NCBI GenBank assembly: GCA_010093605.1
Contig: MU004188.1
Coordinates: 1,126,341 to 1,190,340 of the forward strand
Direction: 5' to 3'
DNA: 64,000 nt
DNA from: Lophium mytilinum
Taxonomy: Eukaryota; Ascomycota; Dothideomycetes; Mytilinidiales; Mytilinidiaceae
The notes under the pieces were generated by a model. That model was given only the letters and a program-made list of their open reading frames with translations. It was not told the DNA's origin and ran no database searches. Both the position numbers and the translations under genes were made by a program. This document shows, piece by piece, positions 55,203 to 64,000 of the stretch; position 1 is the stretch's first letter; each line of letters begins with the position of its first letter.

Positions 55203-57860
55203 CTACACAATGCCAACGCCAAACCGTCTCAACGTCTGCTTAGCCGTTGTAACCTTCATGCCAATCCTATAATCGAGTTAGACTACCTATATCCTCGCGA
55301 ACAACCCTAGGAGAAGAGCTAAAACATACCTCGCATCCAAATCAAACCCACCCCAATTGACCACATCCTCCAACCACTTCGCACACTCCGTCAACTCCTC
55401 CTTCTTCAGCGCTGGATCCTGCCCACCCAGCTCCACATCGCGCCACAAGCACGCCGCCATCTCATAATGCGCGCACGGCGCCGTCCAATTATCCTTATTC
55501 CCGCCCTTGAAAACCGCACGGTCATGGCTCAACACCTCGGCCTTCAACACCTCCCTCGCCTTATCAGTCTGATCAAGCGCACGATACGTTGCCGCTCTCA
55601 GCAACGCAAGGATGGCCTTCTCATCCCTCCCTTCTTTGTCCCAGAAGGTGTTCTCGCTGCTTTCCGACCACGCTAGACGCTGCATACTGACCTCTAGGTG
55701 TTCGGGGCGCATACGCTTGTAGCCGTTCCAGAAGTAGATCATTTCTTCTAGTGGGGAGACGCCGATGGCGTCGATGAGGTCGCAGTTCCATTCCGCGGCG
55801 CGCTGTTCCCATTTCTGGATCTTGCGGTTGACAAAGGTGTCGAAGGGGAGTTGGCGGGCCATGAAGCGCTTTTTGCCTGTGTTCTTCGTGACGAGGGCGA
55901 GGAAATCGCGCGCGAGGGTTGCTTGGCGTTTCTGTGGAAGTTAGATGACAGTATTTGAGGGAGGGGAAAGGTATGCCTACAGCCTCTTCAGGGTTTGTGG
56001 ATTTGTTGAGTCGATAAAGTTCAACGTGCGCGGCGCCGCAGATGTAGTAATATAGACCATGAGACCAGTTGTTCAGCTCGACGCACTGTCAATTGTTAAC
56101 ATTGTATCATTGGACGAGGATCGTAGAAAGTGAGGTATACTTTTTGAAATGCTTTTGAGCAATCCTCATAACCATGCAGGTACATAGTGTTCAGACTCCT
56201 CTCAAACCACTGCAACGCCTCAAGCTGCTTTAGCGGACTCTCGCCACATTTGGCTTGATATTCTACTGCGTCTTCGAGCCGCTTCTCAGTCGCCATCATG
56301 CGTGCCTCTTCAATCAGCCAAAGATGGCTTTTGGGGTATTGCACCCGCATCTCAGCCAGCAGCGCCTTACACTTCGGTCTCGGGTAGCTTCCCTCGCCAC
56401 TTTGAGGGATGATGTCACAGAAGCCATTCAGGCCGTTGTAGTATCCGAATAGAACCAGTCCAGCCATAGCACCATTGATGTTGTTGAATTTGGACGCTTG
56501 CCACAGCATTTGAATCCCGCGCTCGCGGTCACCCTTGAAGCCAACGATCTTGAGGAGCATGGCGAACGCAGGGGGGACGAGTGAAATTATGAGCATAAGG
56601 ACGCCGAAGCAGAAGTTGGAAGCGGAGACGATGAACGTGTCTACAGGATGCGTGCCAAAGGCTGTGATGTCTTGTGTTTCCTTGATAGTGTCTTGGAGAG
56701 TCAATTTCTCGAAGTCATCGCTGGCTGACGAAGGGCTGTAAGGTGGTGCATCAGAGGTGGCGCTAGAGGACTGGTATGGACTCTTCGATGAAGTGTCGAT
56801 TTCTATGGTTTTCCCGTCCGCTGTTTCTACAGCGAGATGCCCAATATACTCTTTTGGCGTCGGAAGATCGGGGTGAGCTTCATCAGCGTCGACAAACTCG
56901 TCGTCGCCTTCGATAGCCGTCAACTTTTCTTTCTCAGGCTCCTTTGAAAGGTTGGAATATATAGTAGTGGAGGACAAACGCGGATTCGCGCTGGGAACAG
57001 CTGACGTCCTTGTCTTTCCCGTCTCTGTCTTACTTGTTGAAAGCCTCGGCGAGGGCATACTGCTCGTCGTACTCCCGGTGGTAGTGGTATCAACACTACT
57101 CGTACTTCTATCGTTGATGTACCTCCTTTCGGCCGCCATGACCCCCTCTAGCGTCAGATATGCCTTTCTTAGCTTATAAAAGCCTTTTATGCTCTCTGTC
57201 AAACTTTCATTCAGCACACCAACGACTGCGCTCATCAATTGGGCTTGTGCAAGACAAACGGCGTATTCGGCTCCAGGCGGATATATGGGCGAGCGGTACG
57301 TGTGTGGCTCTCGATGAGCCTTTCGCTGGTGCTCGTACGCACTGTTCTCGGCTTCATTGAGGGCCTCGGACGCTACAATCACATCATTTATACGGTGATC
57401 TAGTCGTATATAAGAGGCTTAAAGTACCTGCGCGCATGACTTCTGGTTCGAAGCCTAGGGTTGCTCGCATGAAGATTATCACGCCTTTTCCGAGCTAGAA
57501 CAGGGTCATTTCTCAGTTCGAATTCGATTTGGAATCTCCTGAAAGCATTTCGAGAGCATTCGCACCTTATGGAATGAAGAGCTGCCTTGATCTAGCCCAG
57601 CTTCGGCACCATCCACATCATCGTTCATGATTAAGGATACAGCTTCAAGCGGACCGTATTAGCATGCGCGGTTTGAAAGTGGGCATATTGAGAGCACTGG
57701 CATACCAGCCAAGGCATCTTGAACTGATTTATTCAATTAGCATTCAGTCATTGTGGCTGAAGTGAGCACGCGACTAACTCTGAGCCTGCTCATCCAGCGC
57801 ACTGAGAGACTGCGTGGAGCCAAACGGCTTCTTCGAGCCTCCCAGCCATCCCTTCAGCAT
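55203..57860 (-). CDS. IML2-like mitochondrial / inclusion-body clearance protein (TTC39 family)
   Basis: Eight exons: 57860-57779, 57723-57706, 57642-57566, 57494-57428, 57372-56141, 56085-55981, 55931-55330 and 55266-55203, total 748 residues with all phases consistent. The start [19 protein letters not shown] leads to [25 protein letters not shown] and [24 protein letters not shown], the hallmark opening of fungal Iml2 (DUF3808). A disordered Ser/Thr insert follows near residues 190-320, then [40 protein letters not shown], and TPR-like helices to the end ([21 protein letters not shown]). Yeast Iml2 is linked to lipid droplets and clearance of protein inclusions; molecular activity is unknown. 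Exon 2 is only 18 nt. Confidence 0.85.
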
Positions 57861-58281
57861 CTTGCTCCTCTAACTGGCGAGTGTACGCGTCTACTTCGCA
57901 GGGGCGTAGAAACAAGCAGATAATGCAGACGGGAGCAGTCGACCCCACCTGAAAGCAATTGAAGTAGTAGAAAAGAGCACAATAAACCAACTTGCAGGCA
58001 GCGAGAAGAGAAGAGAAATGAACACAGCTGGGTAGCAACTTAGCAGCCTAGCAATGCTATGCACTTCGTAAGCAAGACAACACGCCTCCTCCGTTCCGCG
58101 TCTTCCATGTGATGACGTTCGGGCGAAGCGCAACGGAGAAACCGCGGCCGAAAACGGCATCCCTGCCATTGCGACTCTCCCCTGATACCTATTCACTGTT
58201 CGCTACCTTCGTTCTTTAACCGCGCCTTTATCTCCATACAACCCCGAACCCCGACACCTCACACACACTCCAATATACAAC
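57861..58281. promoter_or_regulatory. Shared promoter of divergent IML2-like and SEM1 genes
   Basis: 421 bases between two divergent start codons. No clear TATA box; the SEM1 leader is C/A-rich. Nothing else seen. Confidence 0.6.
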
Positions 58282-58759
58282 ATGGCCGCCTCAGCTCCAG
58301 GTGCCGCGAGCACCTCGAAAGCCGTTGCCAGCGACGCGAAGGACGGCGACACCAAGGACGTCCAGAAGCCCATCGCCGCGCTGGAGGAAGACGACGAGTT
58401 CGAGGACTTTCCCGTTGAAGGTGCGCCGCGAGCCTCTTTCGCCAACAATATGCCTTTCACATAGAGGACGAATTATATCAGAGGAACGAAGCTGACTGGA
58501 CTCGCTGAACAGACTGGACCGAAGAAGACACACAGCTGCCCGGCGGCAACACGCATCTCTGGGAAGAGAGCTGGGACGACGATGACACGAACGACGAGTT
58601 CTCGGTGCAGCTGAAGTAGGTTGGCAACATATTTTTAATCACATTCGGATTCGACAGCCTGAAACCACACGCCTTCTCTTCCGCTTTGTATTCCCACTTA
58701 TAGCTTTGCGAAGCTAATACGTATACAGGGAGGAACTGAAGCGTGTTGGAAAGAAATGA
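58282..58759 (+). CDS. SEM1: 26S proteasome complex subunit Sem1 (DSS1)
   Basis: Exons 58282-58420, 58513-58615 and 58729-58759 give 90 residues. Sem1 is an intrinsically disordered, very acidic lid subunit that ties Rpn3 to Rpn7, and also serves in TREX-2 (family knowledge). The diagnostic text is complete after splicing: EEDDEFEDFPVEDWTEED, then HLWEESWDDDDTNDEFSVQL and a basic tail KEELKRVGKK. All introns sit within these conserved stretches, and the third exon is only 31 nt. The N-terminal 30 residues are Ala/Ser-rich and variable, as usual. Confidence 0.95.
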
Positions 58760-59092
58760 TCCGCGAAATCATAAACAAGATACCTCGAAAATGGAGCCGG
58801 GCGGTATCATGGGCGTTTTGGGGCGCTGACAGGCGAGCGCTGTAATTAGACATTGCATGTGGTGTCTAGCTTTGAGGCTTGAGAAGGCATGAGAGCAGAC
58901 CGGCTTCACGGGATGCCTTTTGCATATCAAGACAGCTACACTGCGAAGTGAAAGCTACAACACGGAATGGATGGAGAGATATTTATTTCCATTTTCGCTC
59001 GACTCAAAGAGAACTAAGATACAATCACAGCCTCGAAACCGTCACGTCTCAGTCTATTTCAGCGCATTTCCGTGACCGAGTTCTACCGTGAT
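58760..59092. other. Gap between converging SEM1 and PGK genes
   Basis: 333 bases of 3' flanks; nothing else seen. Confidence 0.6.
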
Positions 59093-60499
59093 CTACTTAC
59101 TCGATAGAGCAGAGACACCTGGCAGATCCTTGCCCTCCAGCAGCTCGAGCGATGCTCCGCCACCGGTCGAGACATGGCTGAGCTTGTCCTCGACGCCGTA
59201 CTTAGCAGCCACGGTAGCTGTGTCACCACCGCCGATGATGACAATCTTTCCGCTCTGCGCCGCCGAAACAGCCGCGTCCATCGTAGCCCGCGTGCCCTTG
59301 GCGAAAGCCTCGAACTCGAACACACCCGGGGGACCGTTCCAGAGGATGGTCTTCGCCTCGTCAATGGTCTCCTTGTACAGCGCAATACTCTTGTCACCGC
59401 AGTCCAGACCCATCCAGCCATCTGGGATGCCGTCCTCATCTGTAGCATAGCCAGTCTTTGCGTCTTTGGAGAAGCTATCCGCAGTAATATAGTCGTTGGG
59501 TAGAACAATCTTGACGTTGTTCTTCTTAGCCTTTTCCACGAGATCACCGACGGTCTTGCTCCCGGCTTCGTCAAACAAGCTGTTGCCGATCTTGACGCCC
59601 TCGAGCGTCTTCTTGAATGTGAACGCCATGCCACCGCAGATGATGAGGCTGTCGACCTTGCCGAGCAGGTTGTCGATAAGCTGAATCTTGTCAGACACCT
59701 TTGCACCACCGAGAATGGCGAGGAACGGCCGCGCGGGGTTCTCGAGAGCTTTGGCAAAGTACTCCAGCTCCTTCTTCATGAGGAAACCGGAGGCCTTCTG
59801 CGGCAGGTCAACGCCGACCATGGAGCTGTGAGCGCGGTGAGCAGTGCCGAAAGCATCGTCTGTTACATGTCAGCCCATTGTCTTCCGACAGTTATGGCTC
59901 CCAGGTTTTCTCACTGATGAAAATGTCTCCCAGCGCGGTCAAGCCCTTCCTGAACTCCTCCACCGCAGCCTTGTCCGCCTTGACCTTCTTTCCGTCCGCG
60001 TCCTTGCTGCTGCCCTCCTCCTCAGCGTGGAATCGGAGGTTCTCCAGCAGGATCACCTGTCCGTCACTAGCCTTGTTCACGGTCTCCTCGACCTCCTTCC
60101 CTACGCAATCGTCCGTGAAGATAACCTTCTTGCCAAGCAGCTTCTCCAATTCTGGAACCACAGGGGCGAGCGAGTATTTCGAGTTCTTCTTGCCGTCGGG
60201 ACGGCCGAGGTGGGACATAAGAATCACGGCTTTGGCGCCTTTTTCGACGGCATATTTGATGGTGGGCAGGGCCCCCACGATACGCTGGTTGTTGGTGATG
60301 TGCTTCTCCCCGTCGAGAGGGACGTTGAAGTCAACCTAGTGGAGGCAGGTTTTATTAGTTAAAGTAGAACTGACATTGAGTGGCCGGAATCATTTCAGGT
60401 TAAAACAATGGGGCTTGTGATTCAATTGCTTACTCGGATGAGCACACGCTTCCCGGCGACGTCGACGTCGGTGATGGAGAGCTTGTTGGAGAGAGACAT
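59093..60499 (-). CDS. PGK1: Phosphoglycerate kinase
   Basis: Exons 60499-60434, 60335-59915 and 59859-59093 give 417 residues, the usual eukaryotic length. Glycolytic enzyme making ATP from 1,3-bisphosphoglycerate. Visible: [40 protein letters not shown] (substrate site), [28 protein letters not shown] across the second splice, the hinge-region [29 protein letters not shown], and the nucleotide loop [15 protein letters not shown] followed by [16 protein letters not shown]. The C/T-biased codon choice with few rare codons fits high expression. Complete and intact. Confidence 0.98.
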
Positions 60500-61200
60500 G
60501 TTGAGTGGATGGTTGAATGCAGTACTACAGTTATCCCAATTAGCACCTGTTATTCAATGGTGGAAGGCTCTTATAAGGGAATTGATGTTGAATAATGTAC
60601 TCACCAAGAAGGTTTAGCTCAAAGGGTTGTTGAGTTGTTGCTGAGCTGATTGTTTTATGGAGGGGTATTCTCGTCACCCCACTAGCAGTACGTCAAGTCC
60701 CGGCCGCGCGCGAGCGATTTATTGCTTCCTTATCCGAAAAGCAAAGTAACACTGCTGTCTCTAGGGCTACCACTCTGTAACGTGTTGGACAGATTCTTTT
60801 ACGTTGCTTGGATAGGATTTTCACGACAGAGGGATTCGGGGGATTATAGCACGTATAGAACAGACGATAATGCGGTCGACGGGCTCCGTGCATGCCCGAG
60901 GTCATCGGAACGTGTCCCAGAGTTTAATATACTTCACGTGCACTGAAAGGATCAAGTCTGAAACGGCATCAAAGTGTCATAGGTGTCATTTTTCCTGCTG
61001 CGAGTGAAAAGCAAGTCCGGCCTCCCACCTAGAACGCAAAAGCATGCAAGTGCCAAAGCAAATGCTCCAATACGCCGTCAGAATATTCAAAGAATGCTAG
61101 GCGCCCGGCGCATGTACCCTCCAATGCCCTGGTATGCCCATGGAAAACGAGTCTTTATTCACAGGTGAGAAAAGGAAATTCGTATTGTGGAGTTGTAGGT
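60500..61200. other. Gap with PGK promoter
   Basis: 701 bases between the PGK start and the 3' end of the Mpv17-type gene. No gene recognised. Confidence 0.6.
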
Positions 61201-62102
61201 CTACGCGTCGTCGGACGAGTTTGTGAGAGATAGGTAGGCTGTCCAGGCAATGCCGACTGTAGAGACAAAGGGCTGTTCACAACACGTTAGTGTTGGGTAG
61301 AAGAAATCTGCGGATAGTGAAACCTACGATCTGGAACTGGATGGGCATGACTCGGAAGTTGAGAATCTGTACGGCTGGCCAGACGATGAAGTTGGCTTTC
61401 AGGGCTGGAACATAGACATCTTGGAATTTGCGGGCGACTGCACGCTTTCCGCCTCCCTCTGCAACGGTCATGAATGTGAAGAAACATGCGAGACCTGTGT
61501 GACGTTAGGCATCTTATCCCATACTTTCTCCGATGAAAAACATACCAACTGGAGCGAACAGGAATTGATCAAACGCAACTCTTTTCATAGCAGGCACCAT
61601 AGCGGAGGTCTTGCTGATTGGAAACGTCCTGGAAAGGAACGCGAACCATTTATGTTGGACTGGTGCCATCAAGAAGCCGTATGCCATGAATCGGGTGAGG
61701 CGCTCGAAATCGAACGGAGGCGGTAGTCGCTTTGAATCGGGGAGGATTTCGCTCGCAGGCCATGGGTTCCTCCTGTCCAGCTCGTGAATTTCGATAGCTA
61801 GGAAGTCATCTTTGCCCAGTCCACCCTCTTTCCGGACCGCACGCTGCCTGATTGCAGTCAAAGACTGAGCTACTGTGTCCGCAATGCCGCCCAGAACCTG
61901 CGATTTGTATCAGTATTGGTGTTGACGGTGGACGAAGGGGTGTCGGGCGTGAAAGACGTACGGCATTGGTGATCATAGTCGTAAGAACTGTGAGGCTCCC
62001 GTTAGCGACTGGTCCATCTATTCTGGCGACGTAGCATATCTTACCTGGCTTGCTGGCATAGTAAGAGTTGAACTTGCGCGTGAGGATGGAAACGACGGCC
62101 AT
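61201..62102 (-). CDS. Mpv17/PMP22-family membrane protein
   Basis: Exons 62102-62045, 61987-61962, 61897-61546, 61494-61328 and 61272-61201 give 224 residues. The text NSYYASKPVLTTMITNAVLGGIADTVAQ is formed by joining three exons, one of 26 nt, and is the standard opening of fungal family members. Later motifs are FERLTRFMAYGFLMAPVQHKW, MKRVAFDQFLFAPVGLACFF, and the signature VWPAVQILNFRVMPIQFQIP followed by VSTVGIAWTAYLSL. These small four-helix proteins sit in the mitochondrial inner or peroxisomal membrane; a pore-like role has been proposed for relatives such as Sym1. Organelle cannot be decided here. An upstream ATG (about 62262) in the leader has no homology to the family. Confidence 0.9.
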
Positions 62103-62792
62103 TTGTATTAGGAACACTGCGGCGTGCAGGAGGGGCTGTTAGGGAGCGGAGTTGTCAGTAAGGGCAACAAAGTGAAAGGGTAGGTCCAGCTCACGACTTT
62201 GCCGTAGATGTAGCGGCTGTTGAGAGCCCGGAGGAGGCGTTGAAGGGATACGGCTTCGATCATCTTGCCTGTGCGCTCCCGACGAAGATATGACGTTGAA
62301 AGGCGGAAGGGTCGTTTGGCCGGTGGCGCGGCGCGGCGCACAGAAACTCGAACAAATCGCTGATAAAGGTCCTTCCGTGCCTGACGGTGGTTTCGTAGGT
62401 GTGGAGGTCTATCTTCAAGTCTTTGTCTGCAAGGGACTGGAGGGAGGGCGAGTAGGTAGGTAATACTAGGCGGAGTAGTCCACCGACGTATGACCTGCAG
62501 ACCTTTGTAACGTACACCGTAGTGGCTAAGCATCCTCCATCCTCCGAGCATGGATCTCGCAGACATACCCATAAGGTCTATACACTACGGAACATCATTT
62601 TATGATTCTCATTAATAGCTATGCAAGAAGCCATCCAAGTTCCTCTTTGTACAGCCGATAGGTAGGGACCGAGATCTAAGTTGTTGCTTTCCTTATAACC
62701 ATCTATTCCATCCCGCCCCACCATCGTCATCTCCATCTTCTCTGCATCTTCATCATCTCTGCACAACGAAACTGGTATAAGAGATCTGTTCC
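62103..62792. promoter_or_regulatory. Shared promoter region of divergent Mpv17-type and Zn2Cys6 genes
   Basis: 690 bases between two divergent starts. The minus strand has an open frame of 154 codons (62108-62572) that overlaps the Mpv17 leader and shows no family likeness, so I read it as untranslated leader. Confidence 0.5.
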
Positions 62793-64000
62793 ATGGTCGA
62801 TCCAACGAAGTTCCCCATCCAGGGCCGACCTTACCGATCGCATAAAGTACCTGCCTGTAGAAGATGTCGAGCTCGTAAGATTCGGTGTCACATCGATATC
62901 CCCAGCCAGCCGTGCCTTTCCTGTCGAGAAAGGCGTCTGACCTGTCAATATACGGAATCGCAGACACAAGCCGTCTTTGATGAAGATGGCAGCTCAGAAC
63001 GTACTGATGGGCGCTCGAAGAGACCACGCCTGAGCAACGCTGATGAAGTCGAGAACACAGCACCCTCGTACTCAGCTCCAAAAGCTTTAGTGGACTCATC
63101 TGACAGTTCTTCTATCATTGTCGGCCCAACAATCGCAGAAGATGTACAGATCCTGCAGAGACACATCTCACATCGTAGGCTGGGCCAGAGTCAATCCGAA
63201 TCTTACCAGTCGATATCACATGACATCGATCACCCGATACTCTACTTCTCCGTTCCTAGATGTCGTACTGGTCTCCCACTCCCCGATGCGGGTAAAACTC
63301 AGCCTGAGATCATAATACAGGTCCTAGCACCTTTCAAGCGCGAGGTCATTGCACTATATTCCGACTTCGTTCATCCCCATTTCCCTATTCTAAATGATGA
63401 GACATGCTCTGTTCTGCGCAATTACCAAAGTGGAAAGATCTCTCCGGCTTTGATGTGCTGTGTGTATGCTATTGCCACACCAAATTGGAAGAACTCAACG
63501 ACTCTGAAATTACACCCCAAACCGGACACCCATTTTCTCTGGAACAAATCTGTCTGCGCTCTCCTGGACGACTTCATTAGCCCAAGCCTCGCGACTATAT
63601 CCACCTCAGTCCTTGATCTAATTGGTCGTCCTTCCGAGACGATAGTTGGAAACAGCACCCTCTGCGGACGCACTATTGCTCTAGCTCAAAGCTTCGGTCT
63701 TCATCGGGATCCGTCTGATTGGAAAATTCGAGAGGATGAGAAGACAACTCGTATCCGATTATGGTGGGGTGTGCTGATCAATGACTATTGGCCTAGCATT
63801 TCATATGGATGTCCACCTCATATAAGCAGAAGCTTTTATGACGTTCCCGTACCCCTCGTGGCATTACTTGTTTCGTCGAAGGCAACATTGTCCCAGAAAC
63901 ACGCGTCCGCTTGCTTCACCCACCTATGCTGTCTAACACAGCTACTTGGAGACATTTTGCCCCTAGTGTACGCACTCCGACCCCGCCCACTGGAGCTTTT
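62793..64000 (+). CDS. Zn2Cys6 transcription factor (3' end outside window)
   Basis: An open frame runs from the ATG at 62793 to the window edge, 402 codons without a stop. The zinc cluster starts at Cys22: ACRRCRARKIRCHI then QPCLSCRERRLTC, spacing C-x2-C-x6-C-x8-C-x2-C-x6-C. The following QYTESQTQ linker leads to a basic RSKRPRL patch and then to the middle homology region with LYSDFVHPHFPILND, ALAQSFGLHRDPSDWKI and RIRLWWGVLINDYW, the usual signature of fungal specific transcription factor domains. DILPLVYALRP is at the edge. Function and target unknown. No intron is needed in the visible part. Confidence 0.88.
   Translation, partial: MVDPTKFPIQGRPYRSHKVPACRRCRARKIRCHIDIPSQPCLSCRERRLTCQYTESQTQAVFDEDGSSERTDGRSKRPRLSNADEVENTAPSYSAPKALVDSSDSSSIIVGPTIAEDVQILQRHISHRRLGQSQSESYQSISHDIDHPILYFSVPRCRTGLPLPDAGKTQPEIIIQVLAPFKREVIALYSDFVHPHFPILNDETCSVLRNYQSGKISPALMCCVYAIATPNWKNSTTLKLHPKPDTHFLWNKSVCALLDDFISPSLATISTSVLDLIGRPSETIVGNSTLCGRTIALAQSFGLHRDPSDWKIREDEKTTRIRLWWGVLINDYWPSISYGCPPHISRSFYDVPVPLVALLVSSKATLSQKHASACFTHLCCLTQLLGDILPLVYALRPRPLEL

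Noticed and set aside
62108-62572. 154-codon frame upstream of the Mpv17-type gene
   Set aside because: Rich in Arg and Pro with no family likeness. It overlaps the probable 5' leader; the real protein start is well supported at 62102.

Overview
The window looks like nuclear DNA of a filamentous ascomycete (Pezizomycotina). Genes are mostly multi-exon with short introns (about 50-70 nt, GTRNGT...YAG), and intergenic gaps run 0.3-3.5 kb. The families are typical of mould fungi: Zn2Cys6 regulators, an RTA1-family membrane protein, a fungal tripartite tRNA ligase, Sld3, F-box proteins, a secreted GH5 mannanase, and RIP-like AT-rich relics. I lean to Dothideomycetes, but the sequence alone does not settle the class. 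There are no CRISPR arrays, operons or rRNA, and I found no convincing tRNA.

Layout. 0-5 kb: 3' part of an RNF216-like RBR ubiquitin ligase and a monocarboxylate-type MFS transporter. 6-13.4 kb: a 2415-residue single-exon coiled-coil protein with two internal repeat arrays. 13.4-16.9 kb: gene-poor DNA with a decayed ankyrin-repeat relic. 17-24 kb: tRNA ligase TRL1, then a Zn2Cys6 regulator divergent from an RTA1-family gene. 24.6-29.2 kb: replication factor SLD3 and a mitochondrial stomatin-like protein. 29.2-31.2 kb: relic-rich gap with a small terminal-inverted-repeat element, an RIP-like AT block and an AATGGT motif cluster. 31.2-34.9 kb: a PRISE-like reductase and a zinc alcohol dehydrogenase. 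35.3-38.9 kb: two F-box-type genes on the minus strand. 39.3-39.7 kb: a second, larger terminal-inverted-repeat element, next to an ethanolamine-kinase-like gene. 43.2-46.2 kb: a FarA/CTF1-type fatty-acid regulator with a His/Asp-rich tail and a 2.7-kb upstream gap. 48.9-53 kb: GH5 mannanase and acyl-CoA dehydrogenase. 54.1-54.65 kb: three exact-period 175-bp tandem repeats. 55.2-62.1 kb: a housekeeping block of IML2-like, SEM1, PGK and Mpv17/PMP22 genes. 62.8-64 kb: the 5' part of a third Zn2Cys6 regulator that runs off the window.

Functional links are loose, as usual in fungi. The most plausible is regulatory: the FarA-type regulator and the acyl-CoA dehydrogenase are about 5 kb apart, and the dehydrogenase promoter holds two CCTCGG/CCGAGG hexamers, the site described for this regulator family. 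Spliced models below were built by hand from GT/AG sites. Wherever the whole coding region is visible the exon lengths sum to a multiple of three, which supports the joins.
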